Notes: a model not told the origin generated them from the letters alone. DNA of 64,000 nt from Mycolicibacterium sp. (GCF_016462545.1 NZ_JAEMTA010000016.1:32422-96421), one strand, 5' to 3'; shown: positions 17,621 to 27,462, counted from the first letter of the stretch. A program made the numbers and translations.

Positions 17621-17644
17621 GGTCGGGCCAGCCTATCGTCCCGG

Positions 17645-18094
17645 TCAGCGCGTGAAGAAGGCGTGGGCGTCCTTGCGGTGCAGCAGATAGACACCGCCCG
17701 CGATGCAGACCGACCCGATGATCGCCGTCACCGCGAAGGCGAAGGCCGCGACGGTGGGGCGGTCGACGCCGAAGAGATTGGTCATCGCGTACACGATGGT
17801 GGCGGCACCGCCGCCGGTGAGCAGCGTGCGCACCCATCGGTAGCCCTGCCGCATCAGCAGCAGGAAGGTCAGCACCACCGACGCGACCACGAACAAGAAG
17901 ATCCCCGAGACCCCGTACACCAGCGCGGCCGGGCCGTTGACGGGAATGGCGACGAGGTCGACGACGTAGCCGATCACCATCATCGGCAGCGCGACGATCC
18001 ACAGCCAGAAGCCGGTATCGACGTCCTCGGGACGGGGCTGCGGGCCGGCCTTGGACGAGGGGCCGGCGGGCGGGCCCTGGTGGTACTCCGTCAC
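17645..18094 (-). CDS. Four-helix membrane protein after hemB, 149 residues
   Basis: A 149-residue protein with a polar Pro-rich N-terminus (residues 1-25) and four membrane helices. The GTG at 18094 overlaps the hemB stop (GTGA), so it is translated with hemB. No family recognised. Membrane proteins also follow hemB in M. tuberculosis, so the arrangement is conserved though the function is unknown. Confidence 0.75.
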   Translation of the reverse strand: MTEYHQGPPAGPSSKAGPQPRPEDVDTGFWLWIVALPMMVIGYVVDLVAIPVNGPAALVYGVSGIFLFVVASVVLTFLLLMRQGYRWVRTLLTGGGAATIVYAMTNLFGVDRPTVAAFAFAVTAIIGSVCIAGGVYLLHRKDAHAFFTR

Positions 18095-19071
18095 GCCAGC
18101 CAGCCGGCGGCGTCGGCCGCCCAGTAGGACAGCACGATGTCGGCGCCCGCGCGCCGGATGCTGGTCAGAGTCTCCAGCGCGACGGTCCGCAGATCGATCC
18201 AACCGTTCGCAGCGGCCGCGCTGATCATCGAGTACTCGCCCGAAACCTGATATGCCGCAACGGGAACCGGCGAGATCTCGGCGGCGGCGCGCACCACGTC
18301 CAGGTAGGCCATGGCCGGCTTGACCATGATGATGTCGGCGCCCTCGTCGATGTCGAGTTCGACCTCGTGCAGGGCCTCCTTGGCATTGCCGGGGTTCTGC
18401 TGATAAGTCCGACGGTCACCCTCGAGACTCGAACTCACGGCCTCGCGGAACGGGCCGTAGAAGCCGGAGGCGAACTTGGCGGCGTACGCCAGGATCACCG
18501 TGTCGGCGTGACCCGCCGCGTCGAGGCCGTCCCTGATCGCCGCTACCTGACCATCCATCATGCCGCTGGGAGCCACTACGTGGGCGCCCGAATTCGCCTG
18601 TGCCACAGCCAGTTCGATGTAGCGAACGTTGGTCGCGTCGTTGTCCACCCGACCCCGCGCGTCGAGCACGCCGCAGTGTCCGTGGTCGGTGAACTCGTCG
18701 AGGCACGTGTCGGCCATCAGCACGGTGGCGTCGCCGAGGTCCGCGGCAAGATCCCGCAGGGCGACGTTCAGAACGCCGTCCTCGGCAATCCCGATCGAGC
18801 CCCCCGCGTCCTTGTCCTCGTCGCGCGGAACCCCGAACAACATCAGGCCACCAACCCCCGCCGAGACGGCCTCGGCCGCCGCCTTGCGCAGCGAATCACG
18901 GCTGTGCTGAACGACTCCCGGCATGGAGTCAATGGGGCGCGGTTCCGAGGTGCCGTCGGCGACGAACATCGGGAGCACCAGATGCCGCGGCTCCAGCGAT
19001 GTCTGGGCGACCAATCGGCGCATGGCCGGGGTCGACCGCAGCCGACGGGGGCGGTGACGGGGGTAGGCCAT
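18091..19071 (-). CDS. hemB: Delta-aminolevulinic acid dehydratase
   Basis: Condenses two 5-aminolevulinate molecules to porphobilinogen. The 326-residue protein has both active-site Lys residues, in AYAAKFASGFYGPF and IIMVKPAMAYLD, the latter forming the Schiff base. The metal region reads DTCLDEFTDHGHCG: the first and third Cys of the zinc triad are present but the second is Asp, so the site is not the plain zinc type. The ATG at 19071 was chosen; the frame upstream is a shadow inside hemD. It follows hemD by 11 bases in the hemA-C-D-B operon. Confidence 0.95.
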   Translation of the reverse strand: MAYPRHRPRRLRSTPAMRRLVAQTSLEPRHLVLPMFVADGTSEPRPIDSMPGVVQHSRDSLRKAAAEAVSAGVGGLMLFGVPRDEDKDAGGSIGIAEDGVLNVALRDLAADLGDATVLMADTCLDEFTDHGHCGVLDARGRVDNDATNVRYIELAVAQANSGAHVVAPSGMMDGQVAAIRDGLDAAGHADTVILAYAAKFASGFYGPFREAVSSSLEGDRRTYQQNPGNAKEALHEVELDIDEGADIIMVKPAMAYLDVVRAAAEISPVPVAAYQVSGEYSMISAAAANGWIDLRTVALETLTSIRRAGADIVLSYWAADAAGWLA

Positions 19072-19082
19072 GCGGGCTCCCG

Positions 19083-20735
19083 CTACCTCCGACGACTCTT
19101 CTTGCGCGGCGGCGGCAATGCTCCCTCGGCGCGCAGTCGAGCAGCGTGTTCGGCCAGCGCCTCGACGAGCGGACCCACGGCAGCTGTTTCCGGCTGCACG
19201 TCGACCCGAAGCCCGAATTCGGCTGCGGTCTCGGCGGTCTTGGGCCCGATGCACGCCACGATGGTCCGCGCATGCGGCTTGCCCGCGATGCCGACCAGGT
19301 TGCGCACCGTCGAGCTCGACGTGAAGCACACCGCGTCGAAGCCGCCGGTCTTGATCATCTCGCGGGTCTGTGCCGGCGGCGGGGCCGCGCGCACGGTGCG
19401 GTAGGCCGTGACGTCCTCGATCTCCCAGCCACGCTCGCGCAATCCCTCGGCCAGCGTCTCGGTGGCGATGTCCGCGCGGGGCAACAGCACCCGGTTCACC
19501 GGGTCGAAGATGTCGTCGTACGGCGGGAACTCGTCGAGCAGGCCCAGGGACGACTGCTCACCCGAGGGCACCAGCTCGGGGTTGATGCCGAAGGCACGCA
19601 CCCGGTCCGCGGTCGCCTGACCGACGCAGGCGATCTTCACGCCGGAGAACGCGCGGGCGTCGAGGCCGAACTCGTTGAACTTCTCCCACACCGCGCGAAC
19701 GGCGTTGGTGGAGGTGAAGACCACCCACTGGAAGCGACCGTCCACCAAACCCTTGACGGCCCTTTCCATCTGGGCGGGGCTGCGGGGCGGTTCGACGGCG
19801 ATGGTCGGAACCTCGATCGGCAACGCGCCATGGCCGACCAGTCGGTCGCTCATCTCGGCGGCCTGATCCTTGGTGCGCGGCACCAACACGGTCCAGCCGT
19901 ACAGAGCCCGGCTCTCCCACCAGTTCAGCTTGGCGCGGTTGGAGACGGTCTTTCCGATGGTCACGACCAGCGGGCCGACCAGCGGACCGGCGGGCTCGGA
20001 CGTGGCCAGGGTCGCCTTGTCGAGCAGGCCCGACAGCGTCGACTCGACCGAACGCTGCTGGCACGTCGTGCCATTCGCGGTGATGACGCACGGCGTCGAC
20101 TCGGTCAAGCCGTACTCGATCAGGGTGCGCGCCGCGTCGGGGAGATGAGATGCCGTGGCGTGCAAGATCAATGGACCGGGCGCCGCCGCCAGCGCGGCCC
20201 AGTCGACGTCACCACGGACGTCGGCGACGGTGTGCGACGAGCCGAGCGGCAGCCCGGCGTACGTCGGCACCGCGGTGCCGGGCGCGAGACCGGGCACGAT
20301 CTCGAAGTGCGCCTGCGTGCGCGCCAGAGCGCTCACCTCGGTGATGACCGAATCCACCGACAGCGGATCGCCCGCCACCAGTCGCACGACGTCGAAGCCG
20401 TTTCGCGCTTCGTGGACCAGAAGCTTGGCCACTTCGGTCGGATCACCCAGTGCGGGACGGATATCGGCGCCGCCGGCGATCGTGGTCGCGGCCGCGGGCG
20501 TCTCCGCCGCCGCCGCATCGTCGTGCTGTGGCGCGGCCTCCGCAGGCCCCGACGTCGGAGGCAACTCGCAACCGACTATGGCGAGCACCGCCTCGGGTAC
20601 GTCAGGGTCCGTGAAGACCAGTGCCGCGTTGGCCAGAACCGTGCGCGCCCTCGTCGTCAGCAGGCCCGGATCACCGGGGCCTGAACCGACGAACGTGATG
20701 CGGCCGGGCTTCAGCTTGCGCCCTCGGGTCGTCAT
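19083..20735 (-). CDS. hemD: Uroporphyrinogen-III methyltransferase / uroporphyrinogen-III synthase fusion
   Basis: A 550-residue two-domain enzyme. The N-terminal half is an SAM-dependent uroporphyrinogen-III methyltransferase-like domain (FVGSGPGDPGLLTTRA at about 15-30; VRLVAGDPLSVDSV near 118). The C-terminal half, from about residue 255, is a HEM4-type uroporphyrinogen-III synthase that closes and inverts the D ring (WVVFTSTNAVRAVWEKFNE, VDAVCFTSSSTVRNLV-like core). A Lys/Arg-rich tail (PPPRKKSRRR) ends it. The pairing in one protein is normal for mycobacteria (Rv0511). It lies three bases after hemC. Confidence 0.93.
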   Translation of the reverse strand: MTTRGRKLKPGRITFVGSGPGDPGLLTTRARTVLANAALVFTDPDVPEAVLAIVGCELPPTSGPAEAAPQHDDAAAAETPAAATTIAGGADIRPALGDPTEVAKLLVHEARNGFDVVRLVAGDPLSVDSVITEVSALARTQAHFEIVPGLAPGTAVPTYAGLPLGSSHTVADVRGDVDWAALAAAPGPLILHATASHLPDAARTLIEYGLTESTPCVITANGTTCQQRSVESTLSGLLDKATLATSEPAGPLVGPLVVTIGKTVSNRAKLNWWESRALYGWTVLVPRTKDQAAEMSDRLVGHGALPIEVPTIAVEPPRSPAQMERAVKGLVDGRFQWVVFTSTNAVRAVWEKFNEFGLDARAFSGVKIACVGQATADRVRAFGINPELVPSGEQSSLGLLDEFPPYDDIFDPVNRVLLPRADIATETLAEGLRERGWEIEDVTAYRTVRAAPPPAQTREMIKTGGFDAVCFTSSSTVRNLVGIAGKPHARTIVACIGPKTAETAAEFGLRVDVQPETAAVGPLVEALAEHAARLRAEGALPPPRKKSRRR

Positions 20736-20738
20736 CCT

Positions 20739-21698
20739 TCACTCCCGCTCTGTCGTCCGCTGATCCAACAACTCCCGCGCTCCCAGGTCGAACAGCTCCG
20801 CCGCAACCGAGAGACCCAGCTCCCGGGCGCGGTCCGGAGTACCGATTCCGGACGCACGGATCACGTCGGATCCGTCCAGCGTCGCCACGCAGCCACGCAG
20901 CGACACCTCCTCGAAGAGATTGCCCTCCTCGTCGATGGACTCGACCACTTCCGCGATCGCACCCACCGGCGCGGAACACCCCGCCTCGAGCTCGGCGAGC
21001 AGGACTCGCTCCGCGGTGACCGCGACGCGCGTGTCGGAATGGTCCATCTCCGCCAGCAGCGCAACGAGTTCGGTATCACCCGCGCGACACTCCACCGCGA
21101 GCGCTCCCTGAGCCGGCGCTGGCAACATCTGCACCGGCTCCAGAGTCTCGGTGACGTCATCTTGACGTCCGATGCGGACCAGTCCCGCCCGGGCGACGAC
21201 GACGCCGTCGAAATCACCATTGCTTACCCTGTTCAACCTGGTGTCTAGGTTGCCTCTTAGGGGGCGAATTTCCAAACCGAGACCCAGTGCTCTAAGCTGC
21301 GCCGCCCGCCGCGGGCTCGACGTGCCGATCACCGAACCGGCTGGCAACTCCCCGAGGACGAGTCCGTCACGGGCCACCAACGCATCCCTGGCGTCCTCGC
21401 GGGGCGGGATGGCGGCGATGACGAACCTGTCGTCGGCGGCGGTCGGCAAATCCTTGTACGAGTGCACGGCCACGTCCACGCAGCCGTCGGCGATCGCGTC
21501 GCGCAGGGCCGCGGTGAACACCCCGACGCCGATGTCTGCGATCGGTTCACTCGAGCGGTCCCCCGCGGTGGAGACGATGACGAGTTCGGCGGCGTGCCCC
21601 TTGGCGATGAGGGCATCGCGGATCATGCCGGCCTGGGTGGTAGCCAGCAGGCTGCCCCTGGTGCCGATCCGGATGGCCGTATCGCGCGTGTATGGCAA
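20739..21698 (-). CDS. hemC: Porphobilinogen deaminase
   Basis: Joins four porphobilinogens into hydroxymethylbilane. The 319-residue protein has the dipyrromethane cofactor Cys at 241 ([12 protein letters not shown]), the active-site Asp in HSYKDLPT (80-86), and conserved Arg residues in SSPRRAAQL and RGNLDTRLN. It starts at an ATG four bases after the end of hemA, so the two are probably translated in sequence. A few residues longer than the M. tuberculosis enzyme (309). Confidence 0.96.
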   Translation of the reverse strand: MPYTRDTAIRIGTRGSLLATTQAGMIRDALIAKGHAAELVIVSTAGDRSSEPIADIGVGVFTAALRDAIADGCVDVAVHSYKDLPTAADDRFVIAAIPPREDARDALVARDGLVLGELPAGSVIGTSSPRRAAQLRALGLGLEIRPLRGNLDTRLNRVSNGDFDGVVVARAGLVRIGRQDDVTETLEPVQMLPAPAQGALAVECRAGDTELVALLAEMDHSDTRVAVTAERVLLAELEAGCSAPVGAIAEVVESIDEEGNLFEEVSLRGCVATLDGSDVIRASGIGTPDRARELGLSVAAELFDLGARELLDQRTTERE

Positions 21699-21702
21699 GG
21701 GA

Positions 21703-23073
21703 CTACTCAGTCTGACCCAGCTCGAACCGGGTATCGGCTGGCACTGAATCCATTGTCACGATTGGCAATTCGCCACCGGCGACGGCGTCGACGGCCTGTG
21801 GGTCCAACTCGAAGAGTTCGCGCAGCGCCTCGGCGTAGCTGTCGCCACCCGGCGCGCTGGCCAGCTGCTTGACGCGGACGGTCGGGGCGTGCAGGAGCTT
21901 GTCGACGACCCGGCGCACGGTCCGCGCGACCTCGTCACGATGCGCGGCCTCCAACTCCGGCAGCCGGTTGTCCAGCCGCAGAAGTTCTGCCTCCACGACG
22001 TCGGCGGCGCGCTGACGAAGGGCGGTGACGGTGGGCGTGACCTCCGCCATCCGTTGCCCGGCAAGGTAGTTGGCAACCTCTTCGGCAACGATCGAGCGGG
22101 CTTCGTCGGCATCGGAGGCGGCCGCCCGGGCCGCGGGTTCGCGCTGGATCCGGTCCATGTCGACGACGTACACACCGGGCAGACCGGCGACCGCGGGATC
22201 CACGTCACGGGGCATGCCGAGGTCGCAGATGACCAACTGCTTGGGCTCGAGGCCGTGCGCGAGACCTCGGTGCACGTCGGCGAGCGAGACCACTGGGCGC
22301 ACGGCCCCGGTACAACACACCACGACGTCGGCGTCGGCGAGGACGGGTTGGATGTGGTCGAACGGGAAGGCGTGCGCGTCGACGCCCTGGGCCCGCAGGT
22401 TCTCGACGAGTCGTTCGGCGCGCGGCAGCGAGCGGTTCACGACGTGGACGCGGCCGATGCCCGCCCGCACCAGATGCGCAGCCGCGAGCGAACCCATCGA
22501 ACCGGCACCGACGACGGCGGCGGACCGGCCCACCAGGCCGGACAACTTCGCGTCGGCCATGTCCAACGCCACAGAGACCACCGAGGCGCCCGCGGCGTCG
22601 ATGCCCGTCTCGGAATGCACGCGCTTGCCGACCTGGAGCGCGCGCTGGGCCAACTCGTGCAGGGTGCGCCCCACGGTCTGATGCGCCTCCGCCGAGGCGT
22701 ACGAGCGGCGGACCTGGCCGAGAACCTGCTGTTCGCCGATCACCGCGGAATCCAGCCCGCTGGTGACGGCGAAGAGGTGCTCGACGGCCGCTTCGGCGTA
22801 CCGGACGTAGGCGTACTTGGTCAGGTCGCCCAAAGACATGCCGCAGTGTTCGGACAGCACCTGCCCGATGACGGAGAGCCCGCCGTGGAACGCATCCACC
22901 ACCGCGTAGATCTCGACCCGGTTGCAGGTGGACAGAACCATGGCCTCGGTGACGAGAGATGACTGCAGCACCTGGTCGACGATCTTGGCCTGATCGGACT
23001 CGTCGGTGCTCAGCTGTTCCAGCACGGAGACCGGGGCGCTGCGATGCGAAACCCCGAAGAGAAGAACACTCAT
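21703..23073 (-). CDS. hemA: Glutamyl-tRNA reductase
   Basis: First enzyme of C5-pathway haem synthesis: reduces glutamyl-tRNA to glutamate-1-semialdehyde with NADPH. The product of 456 residues starts [15 protein letters not shown], the usual start; 23 further codons upstream are open but not part of the family. Catalytic Cys is in [14 protein letters not shown] (about residue 50), then [13 protein letters not shown], the NADPH site [16 protein letters not shown], and a C-terminal dimer helix region. It heads hemACDB; a repeat-containing spacer of 125 bases separates it from the glutaredoxin gene on the same strand. Confidence 0.96.
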   Translation of the reverse strand: MSVLLFGVSHRSAPVSVLEQLSTDESDQAKIVDQVLQSSLVTEAMVLSTCNRVEIYAVVDAFHGGLSVIGQVLSEHCGMSLGDLTKYAYVRYAEAAVEHLFAVTSGLDSAVIGEQQVLGQVRRSYASAEAHQTVGRTLHELAQRALQVGKRVHSETGIDAAGASVVSVALDMADAKLSGLVGRSAAVVGAGSMGSLAAAHLVRAGIGRVHVVNRSLPRAERLVENLRAQGVDAHAFPFDHIQPVLADADVVVCCTGAVRPVVSLADVHRGLAHGLEPKQLVICDLGMPRDVDPAVAGLPGVYVVDMDRIQREPAARAAASDADEARSIVAEEVANYLAGQRMAEVTPTVTALRQRAADVVEAELLRLDNRLPELEAAHRDEVARTVRRVVDKLLHAPTVRVKQLASAPGGDSYAEALRELFELDPQAVDAVAGGELPIVTMDSVPADTRFELGQTE

Positions 23074-23154
23074 GGCCTCGTCACCACGTAGTCGAAGATA
23101 GTCGTCTACCAGCCCGCCAACCAAATTAGCGGTGAGGGTCACGTCCCGGTCATT

Positions 23155-23210
23155 CCCGGGTCGCTGCGCTCCTGCCCTCCGAAGTCACACCCCGGTCGCT
23201 ACCCTCCTGC
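23155..23210 (-). repeat. Tandem pair of the short G+C-rich dispersed repeat
   Basis: Two copies begin 36 bases apart. On the plus strand copy one is CCCGGGTCGCTGCGCTCCTG plus CCC (23155-23177); copy two is CCCGGTCGCTACCCTCCTGC (23191-23210), 13 bases further on. The second copy supplies the last codons and TAG stop of the glutaredoxin gene. The same core and the same 36-base period are found at 38.8 kb. Confidence 0.6.
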
Positions 23211-23459
23211 GGCGAGATCCTCGCGCAGCCGCGGCTCGTCGACTTCCCAGTAGCTGTGCTGAACCCCGTCGAGCAGCACGACGGGCAGCAGATCTCCGTA
23301 CTCGGCGCGCAGCGACGGGTCGCCCGCGGCTGCCGCGGCGTCGACGTCGGTACAGATGACGTCGACGCCGAACTCCTCGGCCAACGCCTCGAGCACCTGC
23401 CTGGCCTTCTCGCAGAGGCTGCAACCGGCGCGGGTCAGCAGGACTACCTGATGCTTCAC
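23199..23459 (-). CDS. Glutaredoxin family protein
   Basis: An 86-residue thioredoxin-fold protein with a CSLC redox motif (residues 13-16, in LLTRAGCSLCEKARQVL) and the cis-Pro strand LLPVVLLDG. Small DUF836/glutaredoxin-like proteins of this kind precede hemA in mycobacteria (Rv0508, 97 residues there); a link to redox control of GluTR is a guess. The C-terminus (DLAAGG then TAG) is made by a copy of the short repeat, which may have shortened the protein. It is divergent from the HAD phosphatase gene, with 34 bases between the starts. Confidence 0.85.
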   Translation of the reverse strand: MKHQVVLLTRAGCSLCEKARQVLEALAEEFGVDVICTDVDAAAAAGDPSLRAEYGDLLPVVLLDGVQHSYWEVDEPRLREDLAAGG

Positions 23460-23493
23460 GGCTCCGAGTATCCCCGTGCCCTACTGTTGAAGG

Positions 23494-24381
23494 GTGTCCG
23501 AGTCAGGGGCTGAGGCCGATCTCGTTGCCGGTCCCGGGACCGGTGACGAAGCCGACGCCGTCGAGCACATCGTCGACGACGAGGCCTCCAACACCGAGGC
23601 GCCCCCGCCCGACCTGACGGCCGCGGCCTTCTTCGACGTCGACAACACCCTGGTGCAGGGTTCCTCGCTGGTGCACTTCGCCCGCGGCCTGGCGGCGCGG
23701 AAGTACTTCACGTACGGCGATCTGGCCCGATTCGGCTACGCGCAGGCCAAGTTTCAGCTGACCGGCAAGGAGAACAGCGATGACGTCGCCGCCGGGCGCA
23801 CCAAGGCGCTGGCGTTCATCGAGGGCAGGCCGACGTCCGAGCTGACCGAGGTCGGCGAGGAGATCTACGACGAGATCATCGCCGACAAGATCTGGCAGGG
23901 CACACGCGCCCTGGCCGAGATGCACCTCGACGCAGGCCAGCAGGTGTGGCTCGTCACCGCCACGCCCTACGAGTTGGCCGCCACCATCGCGCGCAAGCTC
24001 GGGCTCACGGGCGCCCTGGGGACAGTTGCCGAATCGGTGGATGGCGTGTTCACCGGCCGGCTGGTCGGCGAGATCCTGCACGGCGCGGGCAAGGCGCATG
24101 CCGTGCGATCACTGGCCATCCGCGAAGGCCTCAACCTGCGCCGCTGCACCGCCTACTCCGACAGCATCAACGACGTTCCGATGCTGTCGCTGGTCGGCAC
24201 CGCGGTCGCCATCAACCCCGACGCGGCGCTTCGCGACCTGGCCCGCAAACGTGGCTGGGAGATCCGCGACTTCCGCACCGCGCGCAAGGCCGCGCGCATC
24301 GGGGTTCCGTCGGCCCTGGCGCTCGGCGCGGCAGGCGGCGCTCTGGCGGCGGTCGTGTCCCGTCGCTCCAATGGCCACTGA
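23494..24381 (+). CDS. serB1: HAD-IB family phosphatase (SerB1-like)
   Basis: A 295-residue HAD hydrolase, subfamily IB. Motif I is [13 protein letters not shown] (about 46-58, nucleophile Asp48), motif II lies in [11 protein letters not shown] (Thr), and motif III/IV in [12 protein letters not shown] (about 235-246). A hydrophobic C-terminal segment with small residues ([18 protein letters not shown]) may be a membrane anchor. The M. tuberculosis counterpart is called SerB1, but this group hydrolyses various phosphomonoesters and phosphoserine is unproven. The GTG at 23494 starts an acidic, disordered N-terminus of about 40 residues. Confidence 0.85.
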   Translation: MSESGAEADLVAGPGTGDEADAVEHIVDDEASNTEAPPPDLTAAAFFDVDNTLVQGSSLVHFARGLAARKYFTYGDLARFGYAQAKFQLTGKENSDDVAAGRTKALAFIEGRPTSELTEVGEEIYDEIIADKIWQGTRALAEMHLDAGQQVWLVTATPYELAATIARKLGLTGALGTVAESVDGVFTGRLVGEILHGAGKAHAVRSLAIREGLNLRRCTAYSDSINDVPMLSLVGTAVAINPDAALRDLARKRGWEIRDFRTARKAARIGVPSALALGAAGGALAAVVSRRSNGH

Positions 24382-24444
24382 GCGCTCGCTGATAGGCTCG
24401 GCGCCGCCGGATAAGAGGCACTGAGCGGGGAGTACAGCCGACAC

Positions 24445-24987
24445 ATGAGCATCGCCCAAGACATCATCGGTACCCACTACAGGTATCCCGACTACTTCTT
24501 GGTGGACCGCGAGAAGGTGCGCGAGTTCGCGCGCTCGGTCAAGGACGAGCATCCGGCGCACTACACCGAAGCCGCTGCCGCCGAGTGCGGGCAGGCCGCG
24601 CTGATCGCGTCGCTGACCTTCGTCGCCGTGGCCGGACGTCGGGTGCAGGACGAGATCTTCAACCAGTTCGACGTCCCGATCAACATGGAGCGCGTGCTGC
24701 ATCGCGATCAGAAACTGACCTTCCACCGCCCGATCCTGGTCGGTGACAAACTGTGGTTCGACTCCTACCTCGACTCGGTGATCGAGTCGCACGGTGCGGT
24801 CATCACCGAGGTCCGCGGCGAGGTCACCGACGATGACGGGACGCCGATCCTGACGAGCATCGTCACGTTGTTCGGTGAGTCGACCAACGCCGATGAGCAC
24901 GACGAAGTGACGGCCCAGATCGCCGCCGGGCGTGACGCGGCGATGAAGCGGATGATTGCCGGGCAGAGTTCGTCGGCCAAGCCCTGA
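24445..24987 (+). CDS. MaoC-like (FAS1-type dehydratase domain) protein, UPF0336
   Basis: A 180-residue hotdog-fold protein of the UPF0336/MaoC-like group that includes HadA and HadC, subunits of mycolic-acid 3-hydroxyacyl-ACP dehydratases. It begins [40 protein letters not shown], the N-terminal substrate-tunnel half of such proteins, which lacks the catalytic His/Asp half and needs a partner. No such partner (HadB-like) is adjacent. A GGGGAG RBS precedes the ATG. The M. tuberculosis counterpart is Rv0504c. It ends directly against the converging acyltransferase gene: the stops abut. Confidence 0.88.
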   Translation: MSIAQDIIGTHYRYPDYFLVDREKVREFARSVKDEHPAHYTEAAAAECGQAALIASLTFVAVAGRRVQDEIFNQFDVPINMERVLHRDQKLTFHRPILVGDKLWFDSYLDSVIESHGAVITEVRGEVTDDDGTPILTSIVTLFGESTNADEHDEVTAQIAAGRDAAMKRMIAGQSSSAKP

Positions 24988-26055
24988 CTAGCCGAGGAAC
25001 GGGTTACGACGGTTGGCGAGCAACTGATACAGCGTCTGCTGAATGGTCTCCCGCACCTGATCGGTCAGCTCGAAGGTGATCATCGGATCGTCGGCCGCCG
25101 ATTCGTCGTAATCCTGGGTGCTGATGGGCTCGCCGAACTGGATGTGCCACTTCGACGGCAAGGGAACGAGGCCGAGCGGGCCCGCCAACGGGAACAGCGG
25201 CGTCACCGGGAAGTACGGCAGGCCCAACAGCCGGGCCAGGAGCTTGACGTCGGTGATCATCGGATAGATCTCCTCGGACCCGACGATCGAGCACGGCACG
25301 ATCGGTGCGCCCGCTCGCAGCGCCGCCGAGACGAACCCGCCCCGACCGAAACGCTGCAGCTTGTAGCGGTCGCGGAAGTTCTTGCCGAGCCCCTTGTAGC
25401 CCTCCGGGAACACCGCGGTGAGCTCGCCGGCCGCCAGCAGTCGATGCGCGTCCGACGTGCAGGCCATGGTGTGGCCCGCCTTGCGTGCGGCCTGGCCCAT
25501 GACGGGCATGTCGAACACCATGTCGGCGGCCAGCAGGCGTAGATCGCGGTTCGCGGGATGGTTGTCGTGCACCGCCACCGACGCCATCAGGCCATCGAGC
25601 GGCAGGACCCCCGCATGGTTGGCGACGACGAGTGCCGCACCGGTTTCCGGCAGGTTCTCGATGCCGCTGACCTCCACCCGGAACCAGTTGCGGAACAGCC
25701 CCCTCAGCAACGGCAGGAACACTGCATCGTTGAGGTGCTTGTCGAAGCCGAACTCGTCGACGACGTAGTCGCCAGACATCCGCTTGCGAACGAACTCCGC
25801 GACCGCGGCGATCCGCTGGGCGAGTTCATTGGGCCCCTCGTCGGGGACGCCGACACCACCGGCCGCGCCGCGGTGCTGATCGATCTCGCGGACCACGGCG
25901 GCGACCTGCTCCGCGGAGGCGCGGGTCCCCGGATCGTCGAGCAGCGACGGATGCCGACGTGCGCCGTCGGCCCGTGCCGCTGCCCGCCGCTGAGCCGACG
26001 CTCGACTCGAATTCGAATGCAGCGGTATCACTTTCGCTTTTGAATCGCCCGCCAC
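24988..26055 (-). CDS. Lysophospholipid acyltransferase family protein
   Basis: A 355-residue protein with a disordered, Arg/Ala-rich N-terminus (about 1-60) and a PlsC-like acyltransferase domain (about 110-330). The family motif I reads VVANHAGVLPLDGLM: the His-Asp spacing is six residues rather than the usual four, as in the mycobacterial Rv0502 group. Motif III is AVFPEGYKGLGK. It would move an acyl chain onto a lysolipid or other alcohol at the membrane; the acceptor is unknown. It follows the SDR gene by 34 bases on the same strand. Confidence 0.85.
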   Translation of the reverse strand: MAGDSKAKVIPLHSNSSRASAQRRAAARADGARRHPSLLDDPGTRASAEQVAAVVREIDQHRGAAGGVGVPDEGPNELAQRIAAVAEFVRKRMSGDYVVDEFGFDKHLNDAVFLPLLRGLFRNWFRVEVSGIENLPETGAALVVANHAGVLPLDGLMASVAVHDNHPANRDLRLLAADMVFDMPVMGQAARKAGHTMACTSDAHRLLAAGELTAVFPEGYKGLGKNFRDRYKLQRFGRGGFVSAALRAGAPIVPCSIVGSEEIYPMITDVKLLARLLGLPYFPVTPLFPLAGPLGLVPLPSKWHIQFGEPISTQDYDESAADDPMITFELTDQVRETIQQTLYQLLANRRNPFLG

Positions 26056-26089
26056 GTCGTCTACCTTCTCCCCGCCCCGTTCGTCAAGA

Positions 26090-27214
26090 CTAGCGCCCCC
26101 AGCGCTCGGCCGCTGAAATCGCGCGGCTCTCGATCGAGCGTACCCACCGCGGATCCACGATCGGCGTCAAACCTCGCCCCCGCACATAATCGTCGAAAGC
26201 CTCCGCCGTGGTCCATTTCGGGTTGTAGCCTAGGTCCTTCCGCATTCTGGCGGTATCCATCACGCGCCCGTAGCTGACGTAGTTCAGCTGCTCGCGGTCG
26301 AGCTCGGTGTAGCGCGTGGCACGTCTCAGCGAATCAACGGCAGACAGTGCCGAACGCGGCACCGGCAGGGGCACCCGACCCGAGCGTCGGATCGCCTGCG
26401 ACATCATGATGATGCCCGCGGCACCCACGTTGAACGTGCCCGAGCGCCCGGCCATCGTGGCCCGCTCCAGGGCGCCGAGCGCGTCCTGTTCGTGCAGCAG
26501 TTGCAGGCGGGCATCGTGGCCGAGGACCGACGGCACCACGGGCCCGGCGAGATACCGCGAAAGGGCGGTATCCATGGCGGGACCGATCATGTTGGCGAGC
26601 CGCAGGATGGTCACCGCGATGTCCGGGCGACGACGGGCCAGGCCGCGGGCGTAGCCCTCGATGTCGATGCTGTCCTGCGCGAAGCCCTCGCCGGGCGGCC
26701 GGCGCGAACTGCCGTCCTCGGTGAACGACACCGGGTCGCGCGGGCTCGAGCCGTACACCTCGGAGGTGGACTTGAGGATCACCCGACGCACCGACGGGGC
26801 TTTCTGGCAGGCCGCGAACAGTTGCATCGCGCCCATGACGTTGAGCTCCTTGAGCGCCGCCCGTCCGCCGGCCCGCGGGGCATACGACGCGGCCGCAGCG
26901 TGCACCACGGTGTCGACGTCGCCGTTACGGATCACCTTGGCGATGAACGGGTTCCGGATGTCGGCACGCACGAACTCGGCGCGGCCCATCCGGCGCAGTA
27001 GATCCTTGCTCGGCGTGACCGCGTCAACCGCGATGACGTGGTTGATCAGCGGATTCTGCGCCAGCCGGGCGGTGAGGTAACCACCGAGGAAACGACACGC
27101 TCCGGTGACCAGCACCACCTTGGGATACTGCACCGCGTCCTGGGAGTCGGAGCCCCCCGAGCCCTGCTCGGACGCCTGTCCCGGCTTCTGCGGAGACCGG
27201 CCCGTCGAATCCAT
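26090..27214 (-). CDS. Atypical extended SDR (GalE2-like) protein
   Basis: A 374-residue NAD(P)-binding epimerase/dehydratase-like protein. The nucleotide motif is VLVTGACRFLGGYLTARL (about 34-51), then VHAAAASYAPRAG and ILKSTSEVYGSS, where a catalytic Ser/Thr would lie. At the expected Tyr-x3-Lys site the sequence reads YARGL, so the Lys is Leu. It may therefore bind NAD without the standard chemistry. A disordered Ser/Gly-rich N-terminus of 28 residues precedes the domain. M. tuberculosis Rv0501 (galE2) occupies the same position, but UDP-galactose epimerase activity should not be assumed. Confidence 0.8.
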   Translation of the reverse strand: MDSTGRSPQKPGQASEQGSGGSDSQDAVQYPKVVLVTGACRFLGGYLTARLAQNPLINHVIAVDAVTPSKDLLRRMGRAEFVRADIRNPFIAKVIRNGDVDTVVHAAAASYAPRAGGRAALKELNVMGAMQLFAACQKAPSVRRVILKSTSEVYGSSPRDPVSFTEDGSSRRPPGEGFAQDSIDIEGYARGLARRRPDIAVTILRLANMIGPAMDTALSRYLAGPVVPSVLGHDARLQLLHEQDALGALERATMAGRSGTFNVGAAGIIMMSQAIRRSGRVPLPVPRSALSAVDSLRRATRYTELDREQLNYVSYGRVMDTARMRKDLGYNPKWTTAEAFDDYVRGRGLTPIVDPRWVRSIESRAISAAERWGR

Positions 27215-27243
27215 CGGGCCAGCCTAGCGGGACAACGTGTGAA

Positions 27244-27345
27244 CTACTTACCAAGTTTTCTGCGCTGCACCCGGGTACGACGAAGCAACTTGCGGTGCTT
27301 CTTCTTCGACATGCGCTTACGACGCTTCTTGATGACTGAACCCAT
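27244..27345 (-). CDS. 30S ribosomal protein bS22 (AURKAIP1/COX24 domain)
   Basis: A 33-residue, extremely basic protein, [20 protein letters not shown] followed by [13 protein letters not shown]. This is the actinobacterial bS22 found in structures of mycobacterial ribosomes, where it lies buried in the small subunit near the decoding region; it has the AURKAIP1/COX24 domain. It has a clear ATG and TAG. It lies between the HTH gene and the SDR gene on the same strand, as in M. tuberculosis (Rv0500B). A perfect hairpin sits just upstream of its start and may modulate its expression. Confidence 0.93.
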
Positions 27346-27367
27346 GAACTCCGCTACCTAAGACATC

Positions 27368-27387
27368 CCCGGACATTTGCGTCCGGG
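27368..27387 (-). terminator. Perfect 7-bp hairpin before the bS22 gene
   Basis: CCCGGAC (27368-27374) and GTCCGGG (27381-27387) pair around a six-base loop ATTTGC. It lies between the end of the HTH gene and the bS22 start, with no U-tract on the minus strand. It could be a terminator/attenuator or a processing signal that separates expression of the two genes. Confidence 0.5.
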
Positions 27388-27462
27388 TAACCGACTCGCC
27401 ACACTACCCGGCCAGCACTGAGGGACGAAAACGGCTAGTCGACGGCGTGCGAGGCCCGGTCG

